NCBI RefSeq assembly: GCF_002102185.1
Contig: NZ_LQOW01000003.1
Location: 1 to 64,000, forward strand
From: Mycobacterium fragae
GTDB lineage: Bacteria > Actinomycetota > Actinomycetes > Mycobacteriales > Mycobacteriaceae
Length of the DNA stretch: 64,000 nt
Direction: 5' to 3'
Under the pieces are notes generated by a model. The model was not told where the DNA came from, ran no database searches, and saw only the letters and a program-made list of their open reading frames with translations. The translations under genes were made by a program, and so were the position numbers. Each line of letters starts with the position of its first letter. Within the stretch, counting starts at the first letter, position 1. Shown here piece after piece: positions 50,889 to 60,428 of the stretch.

Positions 50889-52291
50889 GTCGGCTCGTCG
50901 GTCACTTTGGTCATGGCCAGGACGTCCAGCCGGCGGTCGAGTTCCTCTTCGGACAGCTTGTCGCCGATCAGCCCGCGATCGATCACGGCCTGGCGGATGG
51001 TCTTGCGCTCCTTGAGCGCTTCCTTGGCCACCGCGGCGGCTTCTTCGTAGCCGATCGCCGAGTTCAGCGGCGTCACGATCGACGGCGACGACTCGGCCAG
51101 CTCCCGCAGATGCTCCACGTTGGCGGTCAGGCCGCTGATGCACCGCTCGGCGAACAGCTTCGACACATTGGTCAGCAACTTGAACGACTCGAGCATGTTG
51201 CGCGCCATCATCGGGATGTAGACGTTGAGCTCGAAGGCCCCGTTCGCGCCGCCCCAGGCGATCGCGGCGTCGTTGCCGACCACCTGGGCTGCGACCTGGG
51301 TAACCGCCTCCACCAGAACAGGATTCACCTTGCCCGGCATGATCGAGCTGCCCGGTTGCAGATCCGGCAGCTGAATCTCAGCCAACCCGGTCAGCGGGCC
51401 GGATCCCATCAAGCGGACGTCGTTGCCGATCTTGGTCAGCGACACCGCAATCGTGCGCAACGCGCCGGACGCTTCGACCAGCCCGTCGCGGGCGGCCTGG
51501 GCCTCGAAAGAGTTGACGGCCGGACGTAATTCGGTCAGCCCGGTCTCGGCCACCAGCACCTCGACCACCTTGGCGCCGAAGCCATCGGGGGCGTTGAGGC
51601 CGGTGCCCACCGCGGTCCCGCCGATCGCCAACTCACCCAGCCGGGGAAGGCACGCGCGCACCCTTTCAATGCCGGCCTCGACCTGCCGGGCGTATCCGGA
51701 GAACTCCTGACCGAGCGTCACCGGAACGGCGTCCATCAAATGCGTGCGGCCCGATTTCACCACAGTGCGCCACTCGCGAGCCTTGGCCGCCAGTGCGTCG
51801 TGCAACACCTGCAGCGCTGGAATCAGATGGCGCACAGCGGCTTCGGTGGCCGCGATGTGGGTGGCGGTCGGGAAGGTGTCGTTGGACGACTGCGACCTGT
51901 TGACGTCGTCGTTGGGGTGCACGGTGACCCCGTTGGCCGCCGCGATTGACGCGATCACCTCGTTGGTGTTCATGTTGGAACTGGTGCCCGAGCCGGTCTG
52001 GAACACGTCGATGGGGAACTGGTCGTCATGCTGGCCGTCGGCGATCTCGTTGGCGGCGGCGATGATCGCGTCGGCCTTCTCCGGACTCAATAGCCCGAGG
52101 TCCTTGTTCACTTGGGCGCACGCGCCCTTCAGCAGACCCAACGCGCGGATCTGGGCGCGCTCCAGCCCTCGCCCGGAGATCGGAAAGTTCTCCACTGCGC
52201 GCTGAGTCTGGGCTCGCCACAACGCTTTCGCCGGCACCCGGACTTCGCCCATGGTGTCGTGCTCGATGCGGTATTCGGCGCTGTCGGCCAT
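50885..52291 (-). CDS. fumC: Class II fumarate hydratase
   Basis: 468 residues; M. tuberculosis Fum (Rv1098c) has 474. The [10 protein letters not shown] signature loop carries the catalytic Ser, and [10 protein letters not shown] and the [14 protein letters not shown] segment form the other active-site regions. It interconverts fumarate and malate. It begins 26 bases after glpX on the same strand and is coupled to the SnoaL gene downstream. Confidence 0.95.
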   Translation of the reverse strand: MADSAEYRIEHDTMGEVRVPAKALWRAQTQRAVENFPISGRGLERAQIRALGLLKGACAQVNKDLGLLSPEKADAIIAAANEIADGQHDDQFPIDVFQTGSGTSSNMNTNEVIASIAAANGVTVHPNDDVNRSQSSNDTFPTATHIAATEAAVRHLIPALQVLHDALAAKAREWRTVVKSGRTHLMDAVPVTLGQEFSGYARQVEAGIERVRACLPRLGELAIGGTAVGTGLNAPDGFGAKVVEVLVAETGLTELRPAVNSFEAQAARDGLVEASGALRTIAVSLTKIGNDVRLMGSGPLTGLAEIQLPDLQPGSSIMPGKVNPVLVEAVTQVAAQVVGNDAAIAWGGANGAFELNVYIPMMARNMLESFKLLTNVSKLFAERCISGLTANVEHLRELAESSPSIVTPLNSAIGYEEAAAVAKEALKERKTIRQAVIDRGLIGDKLSEEELDRRLDVLAMTKVTDEPT

Positions 52292-52317
52292 AAGGTGTGG
52301 TCCTCGCTAATGTCGGT

Positions 52318-53346
52318 TTACGGCAGTGGATATTGCGCGTTGGAATCGCCGGTGAAGTCGATGGCGGAGTATTCGTTCAGCTTCGACAGCCGGTGATAGG
52401 CCTCGATCATGCGCACCGTGCCGGACTTCGAGCGCATCACGATGGACTGGGTGGTGCAGCCGCCGGGGTAGTAGCGCACGCCCTTGAGCAGGTCGCCGTC
52501 GGTGACCCCGGTGGCGCAGAAGAAGACGTTCTCCCCGGACACCAGATCCTCGGTGGTCAAAACCTGGTCGAGGTCGTAGCCGGCGTCGCGCGCCTTCTCT
52601 CGCTCGGCGTCGTCCTTGGGCGCCAGCTGCGCCTGGATCGCGCCGCCCATGCAGCGGATCGCCGCCGCGGCGATGATGCCCTCCGGGGTGCCGCCGACAC
52701 CGGCAAGCATGTCGGTGCCGGAGTGTGGTCGGCACGCGGAGATCGCGCCGGCCACGTCACCGTCGGTGATCAGCCGGATACGCGCGCCGGTGGCACGAAC
52801 GTCGTCGATCAGCTCCGCGTGCCGCGGCCGCTCCAGAATGCACACCGTCATGTCGCGCACCGAGAGGTCCTTGGCCTTGGCGACCGCACGGATGTTGTCG
52901 GCGATCGGCGCGGTGATGTCCAGCACATGCGCGGCCTCGGGGCCCACCGCGATCTTGTTCATGTAGAACACCGCCGACGGGTCGAACATCGCGCCACGGT
53001 CGGCCACTGCCAACACCGAAATGGCGTTGGGCATGCCCTTGCTCATCAGCGTGGTGCCGTCGATCGGGTCGACGGCGAAGTCGCAGTCCGGACCGTCGCC
53101 GTTGCCGACCTCCTCGCCGTTGTACAGCATCGGCGCGTGGTCTTTCTCACCCTCGCCGATGACGACCACGCCCCGCATCGATACCGAGTTCACGAGTTCG
53201 CGCATCGCGTCGACGGCGGCCCCGTCGCCGCCCTCCTTGTCGCCGCGGCCCACCCAGCGGCCCGCCGCCATCGCCCCGGCCTCGGTTACCCGCACCAGTT
53301 CCAGAGCGAGGTTGCGATCCGGGGCTTCACGACGAGACGCGCTCAT
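52318..53346 (-). CDS. glpX: Class II fructose-1,6-bisphosphatase GlpX
   Basis: 342 residues from ATG 53346; a longer open frame to 53556 would overlap the divergent gene and is not preferred. It has [23 protein letters not shown] and [10 protein letters not shown], the metal-binding and phosphate motifs of the Li-sensitive class II FBPases. It is the key gluconeogenic phosphatase. Matches Rv1099c. Heads a glpX-fumC operon. Confidence 0.94.
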   Translation of the reverse strand: MSASRREAPDRNLALELVRVTEAGAMAAGRWVGRGDKEGGDGAAVDAMRELVNSVSMRGVVVIGEGEKDHAPMLYNGEEVGNGDGPDCDFAVDPIDGTTLMSKGMPNAISVLAVADRGAMFDPSAVFYMNKIAVGPEAAHVLDITAPIADNIRAVAKAKDLSVRDMTVCILERPRHAELIDDVRATGARIRLITDGDVAGAISACRPHSGTDMLAGVGGTPEGIIAAAAIRCMGGAIQAQLAPKDDAEREKARDAGYDLDQVLTTEDLVSGENVFFCATGVTDGDLLKGVRYYPGGCTTQSIVMRSKSGTVRMIEAYHRLSKLNEYSAIDFTGDSNAQYPLP

Positions 53347-53401
53347 GGTTGCTGATTGTCCCAGAAGCGGGTCGGCGCTCGGGAGCTGGGATACTCGTGA
53401 T

Positions 53402-54046
53402 GTGACCAGCCAGCCGCAGCCGACGGCCAAACCGGCCAAGCCCCGGCTGCTGCAGGACGGTCGGGACATGTTCTGGTCGATCGTGCCGCTGGTGGTCGCC
53501 TGCATCGTGCTGGCAGGCATGGTCGGGATGTGCACGTTTGCCCCCGGCGGGACCAACCGCGGAACGGTGCCGTCCTACGACGCGGCCGGCGCCTTGCGGG
53601 CCGACGCGCAGACGCTGGGATTCCCGGTCCGGTTGCCTCGGCTGCCCGCGGGCTGGCAGCCCAACTCGGGCAGCCGCGGCGATATCGAAAGCGGTCGGAC
53701 CGATCCGTCGACCGGTCAGCGGCTGCGGGCGGTGACGTCCACGGTCGGATACATCAGCCCCACGGGGATGTATCTGAGCCTGACGCAAAGCGACGCCGAC
53801 GAGGACAAGCTGGTGGGTTCGATCCACCCGTCGGCGTACCCGACGGACACAGTCGACGTCGACGGCACCCGGTGGATCGTCTACCAGAGCGAGAGTAGCG
53901 CCGAGCCGATGTGGACCACCCGGCTGGACAGTCCGGCCGGTCCCGCGCAGATCGCGATAGCCGGTGCCGGCAGCGTCGACCAATTCCGTATCCTGGCCGC
54001 GGCCACCCAGTCGCAACCCCCGTTGCCGTCGAAGAAGGGACCCTAG
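53402..54046 (+). CDS. DUF4245 single-pass membrane protein (Rv1100-like)
   Basis: 214 residues from GTG 53402. Basic N-terminal tail, one helix ([19 protein letters not shown]), then an exported domain of about 160 residues with [18 protein letters not shown] and repeated [12 protein letters not shown] strands. The function is unknown. Divergent from glpX across 55 bases. The next gene's ATG follows the stop directly. Confidence 0.84.
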   Translation: MTSQPQPTAKPAKPRLLQDGRDMFWSIVPLVVACIVLAGMVGMCTFAPGGTNRGTVPSYDAAGALRADAQTLGFPVRLPRLPAGWQPNSGSRGDIESGRTDPSTGQRLRAVTSTVGYISPTGMYLSLTQSDADEDKLVGSIHPSAYPTDTVDVDGTRWIVYQSESSAEPMWTTRLDSPAGPAQIAIAGAGSVDQFRILAAATQSQPPLPSKKGP

Positions 54047-54844
54047 ATGACAGCACCCGAGGCCGATCTGACCGGCTGGTCAGCCGCTCCGTTCACAGCC
54101 GGGGGGTACACACACGACGTCTACCGCAAGGGCAAGGGGCCCGGCGTCGTGCTGATACCCGAGATACCGGGCATCCATCCCGGAGTGCTGGCCTTGGGAA
54201 ATCACCTGGTGGACAACGGCTTCACGGTCGCGATCCCGTCGTTGTTCGGCGAGCCTGGTCGGCCGATCTCGCCAGGCTATGTGCTGCCCACCATTGCACG
54301 CGCTTGTGTGGCAAGGGAATTCGCAGCATTCGCGACGGACAAGCAGCGGCCGGTGTCGGTCTTCTTGCGCGCCTTGGCCCGCGACCTCAAGGCGTCGGCC
54401 GGCGGAAAGGGCGTCGGGGTGATCGGCCAGTGCTTTACCGGTGGCTTCGCGCTGGCCGCCGCGGTCGACGACAGCGTGCTCGCGCCGGTGCTGAGCCAGC
54501 CGTCGCTGCCGTTGCCGTTGACGCCGAAGCAGCGGCGTGACGCCGGGGTGTCCCGGGTGGAGCTCGACGTGTTCGCCGACCGCGCCGCGAACGATGGCTT
54601 GTGCGCGATGGGACTGCGGTTCAGCGAGGACAAGATGTCACCGGGCGAGCGGTTCAAGACGCTCAAAGAACGACTCGGTGACGCGTTCGAGGTGATCGAA
54701 ATCCCTTCCGGCGCAGGCAATGAGCACGGCTTCAGCAAGGCTGCGCATTCGGTGCTCACCGACGAGGTCCGTGAACTGGAAGGCCATCCGGCCTATGAGG
54801 CCCGCAAACGGGTGGTCGAGTTTCTCACTCAGCGGCTGTCGTAG
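54047..54844 (+). CDS. Dienelactone hydrolase family protein
   Basis: 265 residues. An alpha/beta hydrolase with Cys as nucleophile in IGQCFTGG (about residues 125-132), the dienelactone-hydrolase signature; NEHGF near residue 226 supplies the catalytic His. VVLIPEIPGIHP is the oxyanion region. Substrate not evident. It starts immediately after the DUF4245 stop, and overlaps the convergent transporter by 20 bases. I recall no orthologue here in M. tuberculosis. Confidence 0.86.
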   Translation: MTAPEADLTGWSAAPFTAGGYTHDVYRKGKGPGVVLIPEIPGIHPGVLALGNHLVDNGFTVAIPSLFGEPGRPISPGYVLPTIARACVAREFAAFATDKQRPVSVFLRALARDLKASAGGKGVGVIGQCFTGGFALAAAVDDSVLAPVLSQPSLPLPLTPKQRRDAGVSRVELDVFADRAANDGLCAMGLRFSEDKMSPGERFKTLKERLGDAFEVIEIPSGAGNEHGFSKAAHSVLTDEVRELEGHPAYEARKRVVEFLTQRLS

Positions 54845-55924
54845 CCGATTCGTCGCCCTGGACGAGCTCGGCGCCCCTGTATACCGCGAGGTAGACCTCG
54901 ATGGTGGTGACCACGACGATCATCAGCACCGGGCCGATAACGATGCCCCATGGGCCGAACATCGCGATGCCCGCGAACACCGCAAGCAGCATCAGCGCGG
55001 GGTTGAGCCGGGCATCGCGCGGCACCAGTATCGGCCGCAGAAAGTTGTCGAGGTTGGTCACCACGATGAGATGCCAGAGCACGACGAACACGCCACCGGC
55101 GCTGTTGCCGAAGAACACCATCCCGATGCCGACGGAATCGTGACGATGCCCCCACCGAGCGGAATGATCGATAGCGCGGTCAACAGGATCGCGAAAATAA
55201 AGAAGCCGTGGTGAAATCCGGCGATGTAGATCGACGCAGCGCCCGCCACGCCTTGGCACGCCGCGATGACGAACTGGCCACTCACGGTGCCGCGCACCAT
55301 CGAGCCCATCTTCTGCAGGTACAAGTCGGTGACTTCTTCGCCGAGCGGATTGAGACGCCGGATCAAGTCGAGCAGTTTCTCGCGATGGGTGAGCAGCGCG
55401 ACGAACACGTACAAGAAGATGATCGCGGAAGTGACGGCGCCGAACAGGCTTCCGGCGGCGTGTTGCAGGAACTGCAGCAACCACTCGCCCATCTTCTGCG
55501 CAACGGTCACCATCGCTTTTCGCAGCGACTCGGCGGTGAGGGTGGTGTGCACGAACGGCACCTGCGCGAGCAGATCGTTGGCGACGTGCAAAGCCTTTTC
55601 GCCGAGCTTGCTCAGATCGGTCCGCTTCACCCAGTCGGCGACCTGGGCGACCATGCGCGAGATCTGCACGATTGCCAACAGCACCAACAGGCCAACGGGC
55701 ACGATGACGGCGATCAGTGCCGACAGCAGCGTGCAGGTGGCCGCCAAGCCGGTGGACAGCCGCCGATCGAACCACTTGAAAAGTGGGGTGAACAAGTACG
55801 CGCCGACGGCGGCAACGACGACGAGGACGAAATAGGTCCGCAGGAAGTACGCCGCGAAGAGCAGGGCGATGACGGTGAAGATTGCCAGCGCGCGTTTTTG
55901 GGTGAGCGTGAATTCGGTGTACAT
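54825..55924 (-). pseudogene. AI-2E/PerM-family transporter with a one-base frameshift (Rv1101c-like)
   Basis: The N-terminal part (from ATG 55924) reads through seven or so membrane segments to GGGIVTIPS, then the frame ends at 55058 after unrelated sequence. The family's normal continuation, GIGMVFFGNSAGGVFVVLWH and on to the C-terminus at 54825, is intact in another frame. The switch is near 55132, where one base is missing in the codon after ATT CCG (expected CCG TTC GGC, read CCG TCG GC). A restored product would be 366 residues (Rv1101c, 385). This may be a real inactivation or a sequencing error. Confidence 0.85.
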
Positions 55925-55956
55925 CGCCGCCCTCCGCGTCGCTACGTCGTGAAACG

Positions 55957-56820
55957 TTAGCGCCGCACGGCTGATCCAACGGCCTGACGCGCCCGTTGCT
56001 GGGCGATGAATCGGATCGACAGGCGCTGCAGGAGACCGGGCGCCACACGGGCGAACAGCCACGAGGCGTGCGCGCGTCTGGGCACCACCAGCAGCGCCTT
56101 GTTGCGTTCGATCGCCTTCAGCGTGTCGCGGGCCAGCCGGTCCGGGTCGTAGGCCTTTCTCATGCCTTGGCCGCGCAGGTAATAGTCGCGGCCGACGAAT
56201 CCACCGATTGCGCCCTTGTCCAGGATCGGGGTCTCGACGGCGGCCGGGCATACGGCCAGCACACCGACCCCACGCGAGATGGCCTCGGAGCGCAGCGCCA
56301 GCGACAGCCCGACGACCGCGTGCTTGGTCATCACGTAGCTGGTGATCTGCCCCGCGGCGGTCAGCCCGGCCATCGACGCCGTGTTGACGATGTGCCCGTG
56401 GCCCTGCTGCAGCATCACCGGGTAGGCGGCGGCGACCCCGTGCACCACGCCGCGGATATTGACGTCGATGATCGCGTTCCACTGGTCCAGCGTGAGCAGT
56501 TCGGTGTCGCCGCCCCAGGCGATGCCGGCATTGTTGAATATCAGATCCAGCCGACCGGTGCGGGCGACGACGTCGTCGACGGCGGCCTGCACGGCGGCCG
56601 CGTCGGTGACGTCGAGGGTGGCGGCGCGTGCGCTGCCCCTACCCGCCAGTCCCGCAGCGGTTTTCGCGGCGGCGTCGCCGTCGATGTCGGTGCAGACGAC
56701 GTCGGTGCCGGCGGCCACCAGCGCCCGGCACAGCGCCGCGCCGATGCCCGAGCCTGCGCCGGTGACGATCGCCTGTTTGCCGGTGAAAGATTTCAACACG
56801 GCACTACGAGCTGACGGCAA
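55957..56820 (-). CDS. Short-chain dehydrogenase/reductase
   Basis: 287 residues. TGAGSGIG at 20-27, FNNAGIAW, the Ser in NTASMAG, and the catalytic pair of YVMTK. The last 50 residues (VVPRRAHASWLFARVAPGLL) form a longer C-terminal arm with hydrophobic character, as in membrane-associated SDRs acting on lipids or steroids. Substrate unknown. It is followed after 32 bases by the frameshifted transporter and overlaps a small upstream ORF by 28 bases. Confidence 0.87.
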   Translation of the reverse strand: MPSARSAVLKSFTGKQAIVTGAGSGIGAALCRALVAAGTDVVCTDIDGDAAAKTAAGLAGRGSARAATLDVTDAAAVQAAVDDVVARTGRLDLIFNNAGIAWGGDTELLTLDQWNAIIDVNIRGVVHGVAAAYPVMLQQGHGHIVNTASMAGLTAAGQITSYVMTKHAVVGLSLALRSEAISRGVGVLAVCPAAVETPILDKGAIGGFVGRDYYLRGQGMRKAYDPDRLARDTLKAIERNKALLVVPRRAHASWLFARVAPGLLQRLSIRFIAQQRARQAVGSAVRR

Positions 56821-57038
56821 TGCTGCCCGAACCTGCCCGCAGGTTTACATGAAGTCTGAATGCAAGTGTTTTCTTCAGGCAGGAGAGCCTTTTCCACGGC
56901 TCCAAAAACGTCAACGTAGTCCCTCTCGGTGAAGAACCCGGCGAAGAAGGCCACCGTGATGACCGCGACGACCAACACGACACCGGCCACGACGCGCGCC
57001 CAGGCTGCAACACGGTTGACCGTCTTCTGCGGTCGCAT
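56793..57038 (-). CDS. Small membrane ORF, uncertain
   Basis: 81 residues from ATG 57038. One hydrophobic helix (VVAGVVLVVAVITVAFFAGFF), then FTERDYVDVFGAVEKALL, and a Cys-containing C-terminus that overlaps the SDR start. The N-terminal part has good coding character; the C-terminus does not, so the true end may be different or the ORF may have decayed. It lies 18 bases after the epimerase gene. Confidence 0.4.
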   Translation of the reverse strand: MRPQKTVNRVAAWARVVAGVVLVVAVITVAFFAGFFTERDYVDVFGAVEKALLPEENTCIQTSCKPAGRFGQHCRQLVVPC

Positions 57039-57056
57039 CAACCGATCGTATCGCGG

Positions 57057-58124
57057 TCAGGCAGGGGTTCCCTCGGGCCGTGGGTCGTTCCATTTGGCGC
57101 GCAGCACTGCCCAGGGGTTGGCGTAGCGGCCCGGGTAACGGTAATACGGCGACCGCCGCTTGAGCAGCTCGTGTGCCAGGGGAGCTGCCAGCCGTACCGG
57201 ATAGCGGAGCCAGCCCATCCGATCGGCGGCCTCGGCAAGCAGTTGCGGCCACGAAATCCGTTGGAATTTAAGGACTTCCGCTGACCGTGAAGTATCCATC
57301 CAGTCGGTGGCGAACCAATCATCGTCGCTGTCAGGGTTGCCCTTGCGGCCCGCGGGCACCGCGCCGACGAGGCCCATCGCGGCCGCGACTGTCGGGGCGA
57401 GATCGCCTTGGAGCCGCCGGTGCGAGTCGTCGCCGCCGATCAGCAGTGTCTCGTCGATCACCGGTGCAGTGGTGGCCGCGACGAACGCGCGGGCCACGTC
57501 GCGCACGTCGACGGTCTGGATGCGGCCGTCGACGGGCAGCGAAGCCTCGAAGTAGAGGGTGTCCAGGTCGATGTCAAACCGCGGTTCCGCGGTGAGCACG
57601 CCGCCCAGCCGCAATATCACCCAGTCCAGCCCGGAGCCGCGCACCAGCTGCTCGGCTTCCACCTTGTGAGCGCCGTAGTTGTCGGATGGTCGCAGCGGGG
57701 TCTCCGGAGTGAGCAGGTCGGTGACCCGATGCGGATTGCGGGCGCCGTAGGTGGCCACGCTCGACGCCAGGACGAAGCGCGGCGGCGTTGGCAGCGCCTT
57801 GGCGGCGTTGACCAGAAACCCGGTCGCGTCGACGTTGACTTTGCGGGCCAACGCCGGCCGCGCGTAACACAGCGGCGGGATGATCGCGGCGAGGTTGATG
57901 ATCGCCGCGGGAGAGACCGCCTGCAGCAACGCGTTCACCGCGTCCGGATCGGTGAGGTCGGCCCAGTGAACGTCGGCGGCGGGCAGCAGGGCGGCCGCCT
58001 TTTTGCGGTTGGCCGGGATGTCGAGGTCGGTGGCGACGACGTGGCGGCCGTCGGCGATCAACTGCCGCACGGTCGCGGATCCGACCAGCCCGAACGCGCC
58101 GGTGACCAACACAGTCTCGGCCAT
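57057..58124 (-). CDS. NAD-dependent epimerase/dehydratase family protein
   Basis: 355 residues, with an excellent AAAGGAGG before the ATG. TGAFGLVG near residue 8, the ADLTD acid and the NYGAHK form of YxxxK define an extended SDR. A C-terminal extension of about 60 residues (RRSPYYRYPGRYANPWAVLR) is unusual. It heads a minus-strand run with the small ORF, SDR and transporter. Substrate unknown; such enzymes act on sugars, sterols or flavonoid-like compounds. Confidence 0.85.
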   Translation of the reverse strand: MAETVLVTGAFGLVGSATVRQLIADGRHVVATDLDIPANRKKAAALLPAADVHWADLTDPDAVNALLQAVSPAAIINLAAIIPPLCYARPALARKVNVDATGFLVNAAKALPTPPRFVLASSVATYGARNPHRVTDLLTPETPLRPSDNYGAHKVEAEQLVRGSGLDWVILRLGGVLTAEPRFDIDLDTLYFEASLPVDGRIQTVDVRDVARAFVAATTAPVIDETLLIGGDDSHRRLQGDLAPTVAAAMGLVGAVPAGRKGNPDSDDDWFATDWMDTSRSAEVLKFQRISWPQLLAEAADRMGWLRYPVRLAAPLAHELLKRRSPYYRYPGRYANPWAVLRAKWNDPRPEGTPA

Positions 58125-58183
58125 GGTCCTCCTTTGACTGGGTAAACACGTCGACACTTGCATCTTCGCGGGAGAATGGGCAA

Positions 58184-58462
58184 ATGTACGACCGCAATTT
58201 GGACTACAACTGGCACGTCGACATCGAATTCGACGAGGACGATACCCATACCCATGCGACGGTGCGCGCCGAACTCGGTGGCGGCGAGACGATGACCACC
58301 CTGGGCGACGCCTACCGCCATCCGAAGGACGCCAGCCAGCCGATGATCGGTGAGGAGATCGCGGCCGCCCGCGGCCTGATCGCGCTGGGCACCGAGCTGC
58401 TGCAGGACGCCTCGACGCGGATCGAGCAGGTCACCCACCAGCCGGTCCACCTCAACCGCTGA
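58184..58462 (+). CDS. DUF1876 protein, Rv1738/Rv2632c family
   Basis: 92 residues. WHVDIEFDEDD, GEEIAAARGLIALGTELL and IEQVTHQPVHL match the DUF1876 family. The M. tuberculosis member Rv1738 is strongly induced in hypoxia and its structure resembles ribosome-hibernation factors. A GGGAGA box precedes the ATG. The gene ends 4 bases before the 2H phosphoesterase gene. I do not recall this member in M. tuberculosis at this locus. Confidence 0.82.
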   Translation: MYDRNLDYNWHVDIEFDEDDTHTHATVRAELGGGETMTTLGDAYRHPKDASQPMIGEEIAAARGLIALGTELLQDASTRIEQVTHQPVHLNR

Positions 58463-58466
58463 CTCT

Positions 58467-58991
58467 GTGGCGCTGGCCGTTTGCCTGCTCTTCGACCGGC
58501 GATCCGAGCGCGCGATCCGTGCGCTGTGGGATCGAATCGAAGACCGTGGCGTGCCGAGCCTGCGCTCGCACACCCACGGTCGGCACGTGCCGCATGTGTC
58601 CTATGCGGTACTGCGGAGCTGGGATCAGCCGGCGGTGACGGGGGCGTTGACCGACCTGCGCGACGGGTCGCCGGTCGAGCTCAGCTTTGAGGGCGTGGGG
58701 TTGTTCCGGCGCGGCCGGACGTGGTTGGTCGCCGGGGTTAGCGCGGATTTCGTCGCACGCCAATCACGGGTCGTCGAGGCCGTCACCGCCACCGGCGCGG
58801 AGCTGCACAAGCACTACGTGCCCGGAACCTGGCTGCCGCACTGTTCGCTCGCGCCGCGCGCGATGCTGGCTCAGCTGCCCGAGGTGGTGGGCGCCGTGCT
58901 GGACGTATTGCCGCTGCGGGCACGGCTGGACCGCGCCGCGTTGGTCAATAGCGCGACGGGCGAAGTCTGCCCGCTGCCGTCGCTGCCGTGA
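58467..58991 (+). CDS. 2H phosphoesterase/2'-5' RNA ligase-like protein
   Basis: 174 residues from GTG 58467. Two HxS motifs, HVS in RHVPHVSYAVL and HCS in WLPHCSLAP, separated by about 80 residues, define the LigT-type 2H superfamily, which hydrolyses 2',3'-cyclic phosphates or 2'-5' bonds in RNA. Both catalytic His are present. It starts 4 bases after the DUF1876 gene, probably as one operon. Confidence 0.83.
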   Translation: MALAVCLLFDRRSERAIRALWDRIEDRGVPSLRSHTHGRHVPHVSYAVLRSWDQPAVTGALTDLRDGSPVELSFEGVGLFRRGRTWLVAGVSADFVARQSRVVEAVTATGAELHKHYVPGTWLPHCSLAPRAMLAQLPEVVGAVLDVLPLRARLDRAALVNSATGEVCPLPSLP

Positions 58992-59008
58992 CTCGAGATG
59001 CCTGAACG

Positions 59009-60130
59009 CTATTCTGCTGGCGCCGCGGCGACAACCGCCGCCAGGTGAGGATGGCTTGCCGCCTTGACCTGCTCGAACAATTCGCAGTAGTAGGGCAGGC
59101 ACTCGGCCATCGCCTGCTCGGTGGTGAATAGCGGCTTATAACCCAAGTCGCGCTCCGCCTTGGCGATGGAGAAGTAGTTGTCGAGGTAAAGCCGTTCCAC
59201 CGCAAGGGGTTCCAGCGGGGGCTGCGGTAGGCCAAACCGGAAGTGCAGCCGCTGCCATACCGACATGACGTCGCGCACCACTCGGCCCGATACTCGCGCG
59301 CGTGGCCAGGACACGCCACACTCCTCGACGATCGGTCGGGCGAACTCGAACATGTTGATCGGCTCGCCGTCGTTGATGAAGTAGGCCTGCCCGGGCGCGG
59401 TGCCGCCCGGCACTAAGTGTTCGGCGGCCAGGATAAAGCCGTGAATCAGGTTGTGTACGTATGAATTATCAAGCTTGGCGTTCTTGCTGCCGATGAGCAC
59501 CTTGACGTGGCCGGCGACAACGCTTTCGAACAGCCTGCGAAACATCGTCTGGTCGCCGCGGCCCCATATGCCGCTGGGACGGATGGAACAGGTCAGCAAC
59601 CCGTTAACGCCGTTTTGAGACAACACGAACTTCTCGGCGACCACCTTGGTCTCCGTGTAGAGGTCGTTGAACCTAGCGGTGTAGGGCAGCGTCTCGTCGC
59701 CGCCGGCGATGCGCTGCCCACCCATCACCACGCTGTTCGACGCGGTGTAGACGAACCGCTTGACCCCGGCCTGCTGCGCCGCATGCACCAGGTTCTTGGT
59801 GCCGTCGACATTGACCGCGAAGCTGCGCCGGCGATACTCGTCGCTGACCGACGCGCCCCCCATCAACTCGATGATCGCTGCGGTGTGGAAGACGGTGTCG
59901 ACCCCGTCCACCGCGGCTGCGACGGTGTCGGGGTCGCAGATGTCGCCTTCGAGCACTTTCAGCCCCGGTCGCGCGGGCAGCGGAGACGGCGCCCGGTCGA
60001 AGGAGCGCACCTGGTAGCCGCGGTCGAGCAGCGTCGTCACCAGGTTGGCGCCGACGAAGCCGGAGCCGCCGGTGACCAGGACGCGGCCGAGTTCAGTGGT
60101 CAGCGATGCATCACCCATGCCGGCGAGCAT
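59009..60130 (-). CDS. 3-beta-hydroxysteroid dehydrogenase/isomerase
   Basis: 373 residues; the ATG at 60130 is kept because the recalled Rv1106c start (370 residues) has the same extra residues before MGDASLTTELG. TGGSGFVG, AAIIELMGG, SNSVVMGG and the YTETK form of YxxxK mark an extended SDR of the 3-beta-HSD family. The M. tuberculosis enzyme oxidises cholesterol and 3-beta-hydroxysteroids to 4-en-3-ones. It is the last gene after the Rv1109c-xseA-xseB run. Confidence 0.93.
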   Translation of the reverse strand: MLAGMGDASLTTELGRVLVTGGSGFVGANLVTTLLDRGYQVRSFDRAPSPLPARPGLKVLEGDICDPDTVAAAVDGVDTVFHTAAIIELMGGASVSDEYRRRSFAVNVDGTKNLVHAAQQAGVKRFVYTASNSVVMGGQRIAGGDETLPYTARFNDLYTETKVVAEKFVLSQNGVNGLLTCSIRPSGIWGRGDQTMFRRLFESVVAGHVKVLIGSKNAKLDNSYVHNLIHGFILAAEHLVPGGTAPGQAYFINDGEPINMFEFARPIVEECGVSWPRARVSGRVVRDVMSVWQRLHFRFGLPQPPLEPLAVERLYLDNYFSIAKAERDLGYKPLFTTEQAMAECLPYYCELFEQVKAASHPHLAAVVAAAPAE

Positions 60131-60185
60131 AACTGAAACACGTTCCAGTTTCGAGCACGAGTGCTCAAGCTGGTTGCCGATTCAA

Positions 60186-60428
60186 CTATTTGTCAGCGTC
60201 TTCGTTCTCGCTGGCAGCCAACGCGTCGGCCACCCGTTTGCGCGCTCCAGCTAAGTACTCCTCGCATCGTTTAGCCAGCTGTTCGCCTCTTTCCCACAAC
60301 TTCAGCGACGCATCGAGGTCGAGCCCGCCCTGTTCGAGTAGCCGCACGACCTCGATCAGCTCGTCACGGCATTGTTCGTACCCGAGCTGACTAATGGGCC
60401 TAGCCTTGTTCTGCTCGTTATCGGCCAT
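60186..60428 (-). CDS. xseB: Exodeoxyribonuclease VII small subunit
   Basis: 80 residues, the usual size. [20 protein letters not shown] and [20 protein letters not shown] are the two-helix core that packs on XseA. Exo VII degrades single-stranded DNA from both ends. Its start lies within the end of xseA (11-base overlap). Confidence 0.93.
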   Translation of the reverse strand: MADNEQNKARPISQLGYEQCRDELIEVVRLLEQGGLDLDASLKLWERGEQLAKRCEEYLAGARKRVADALAASENEDADK

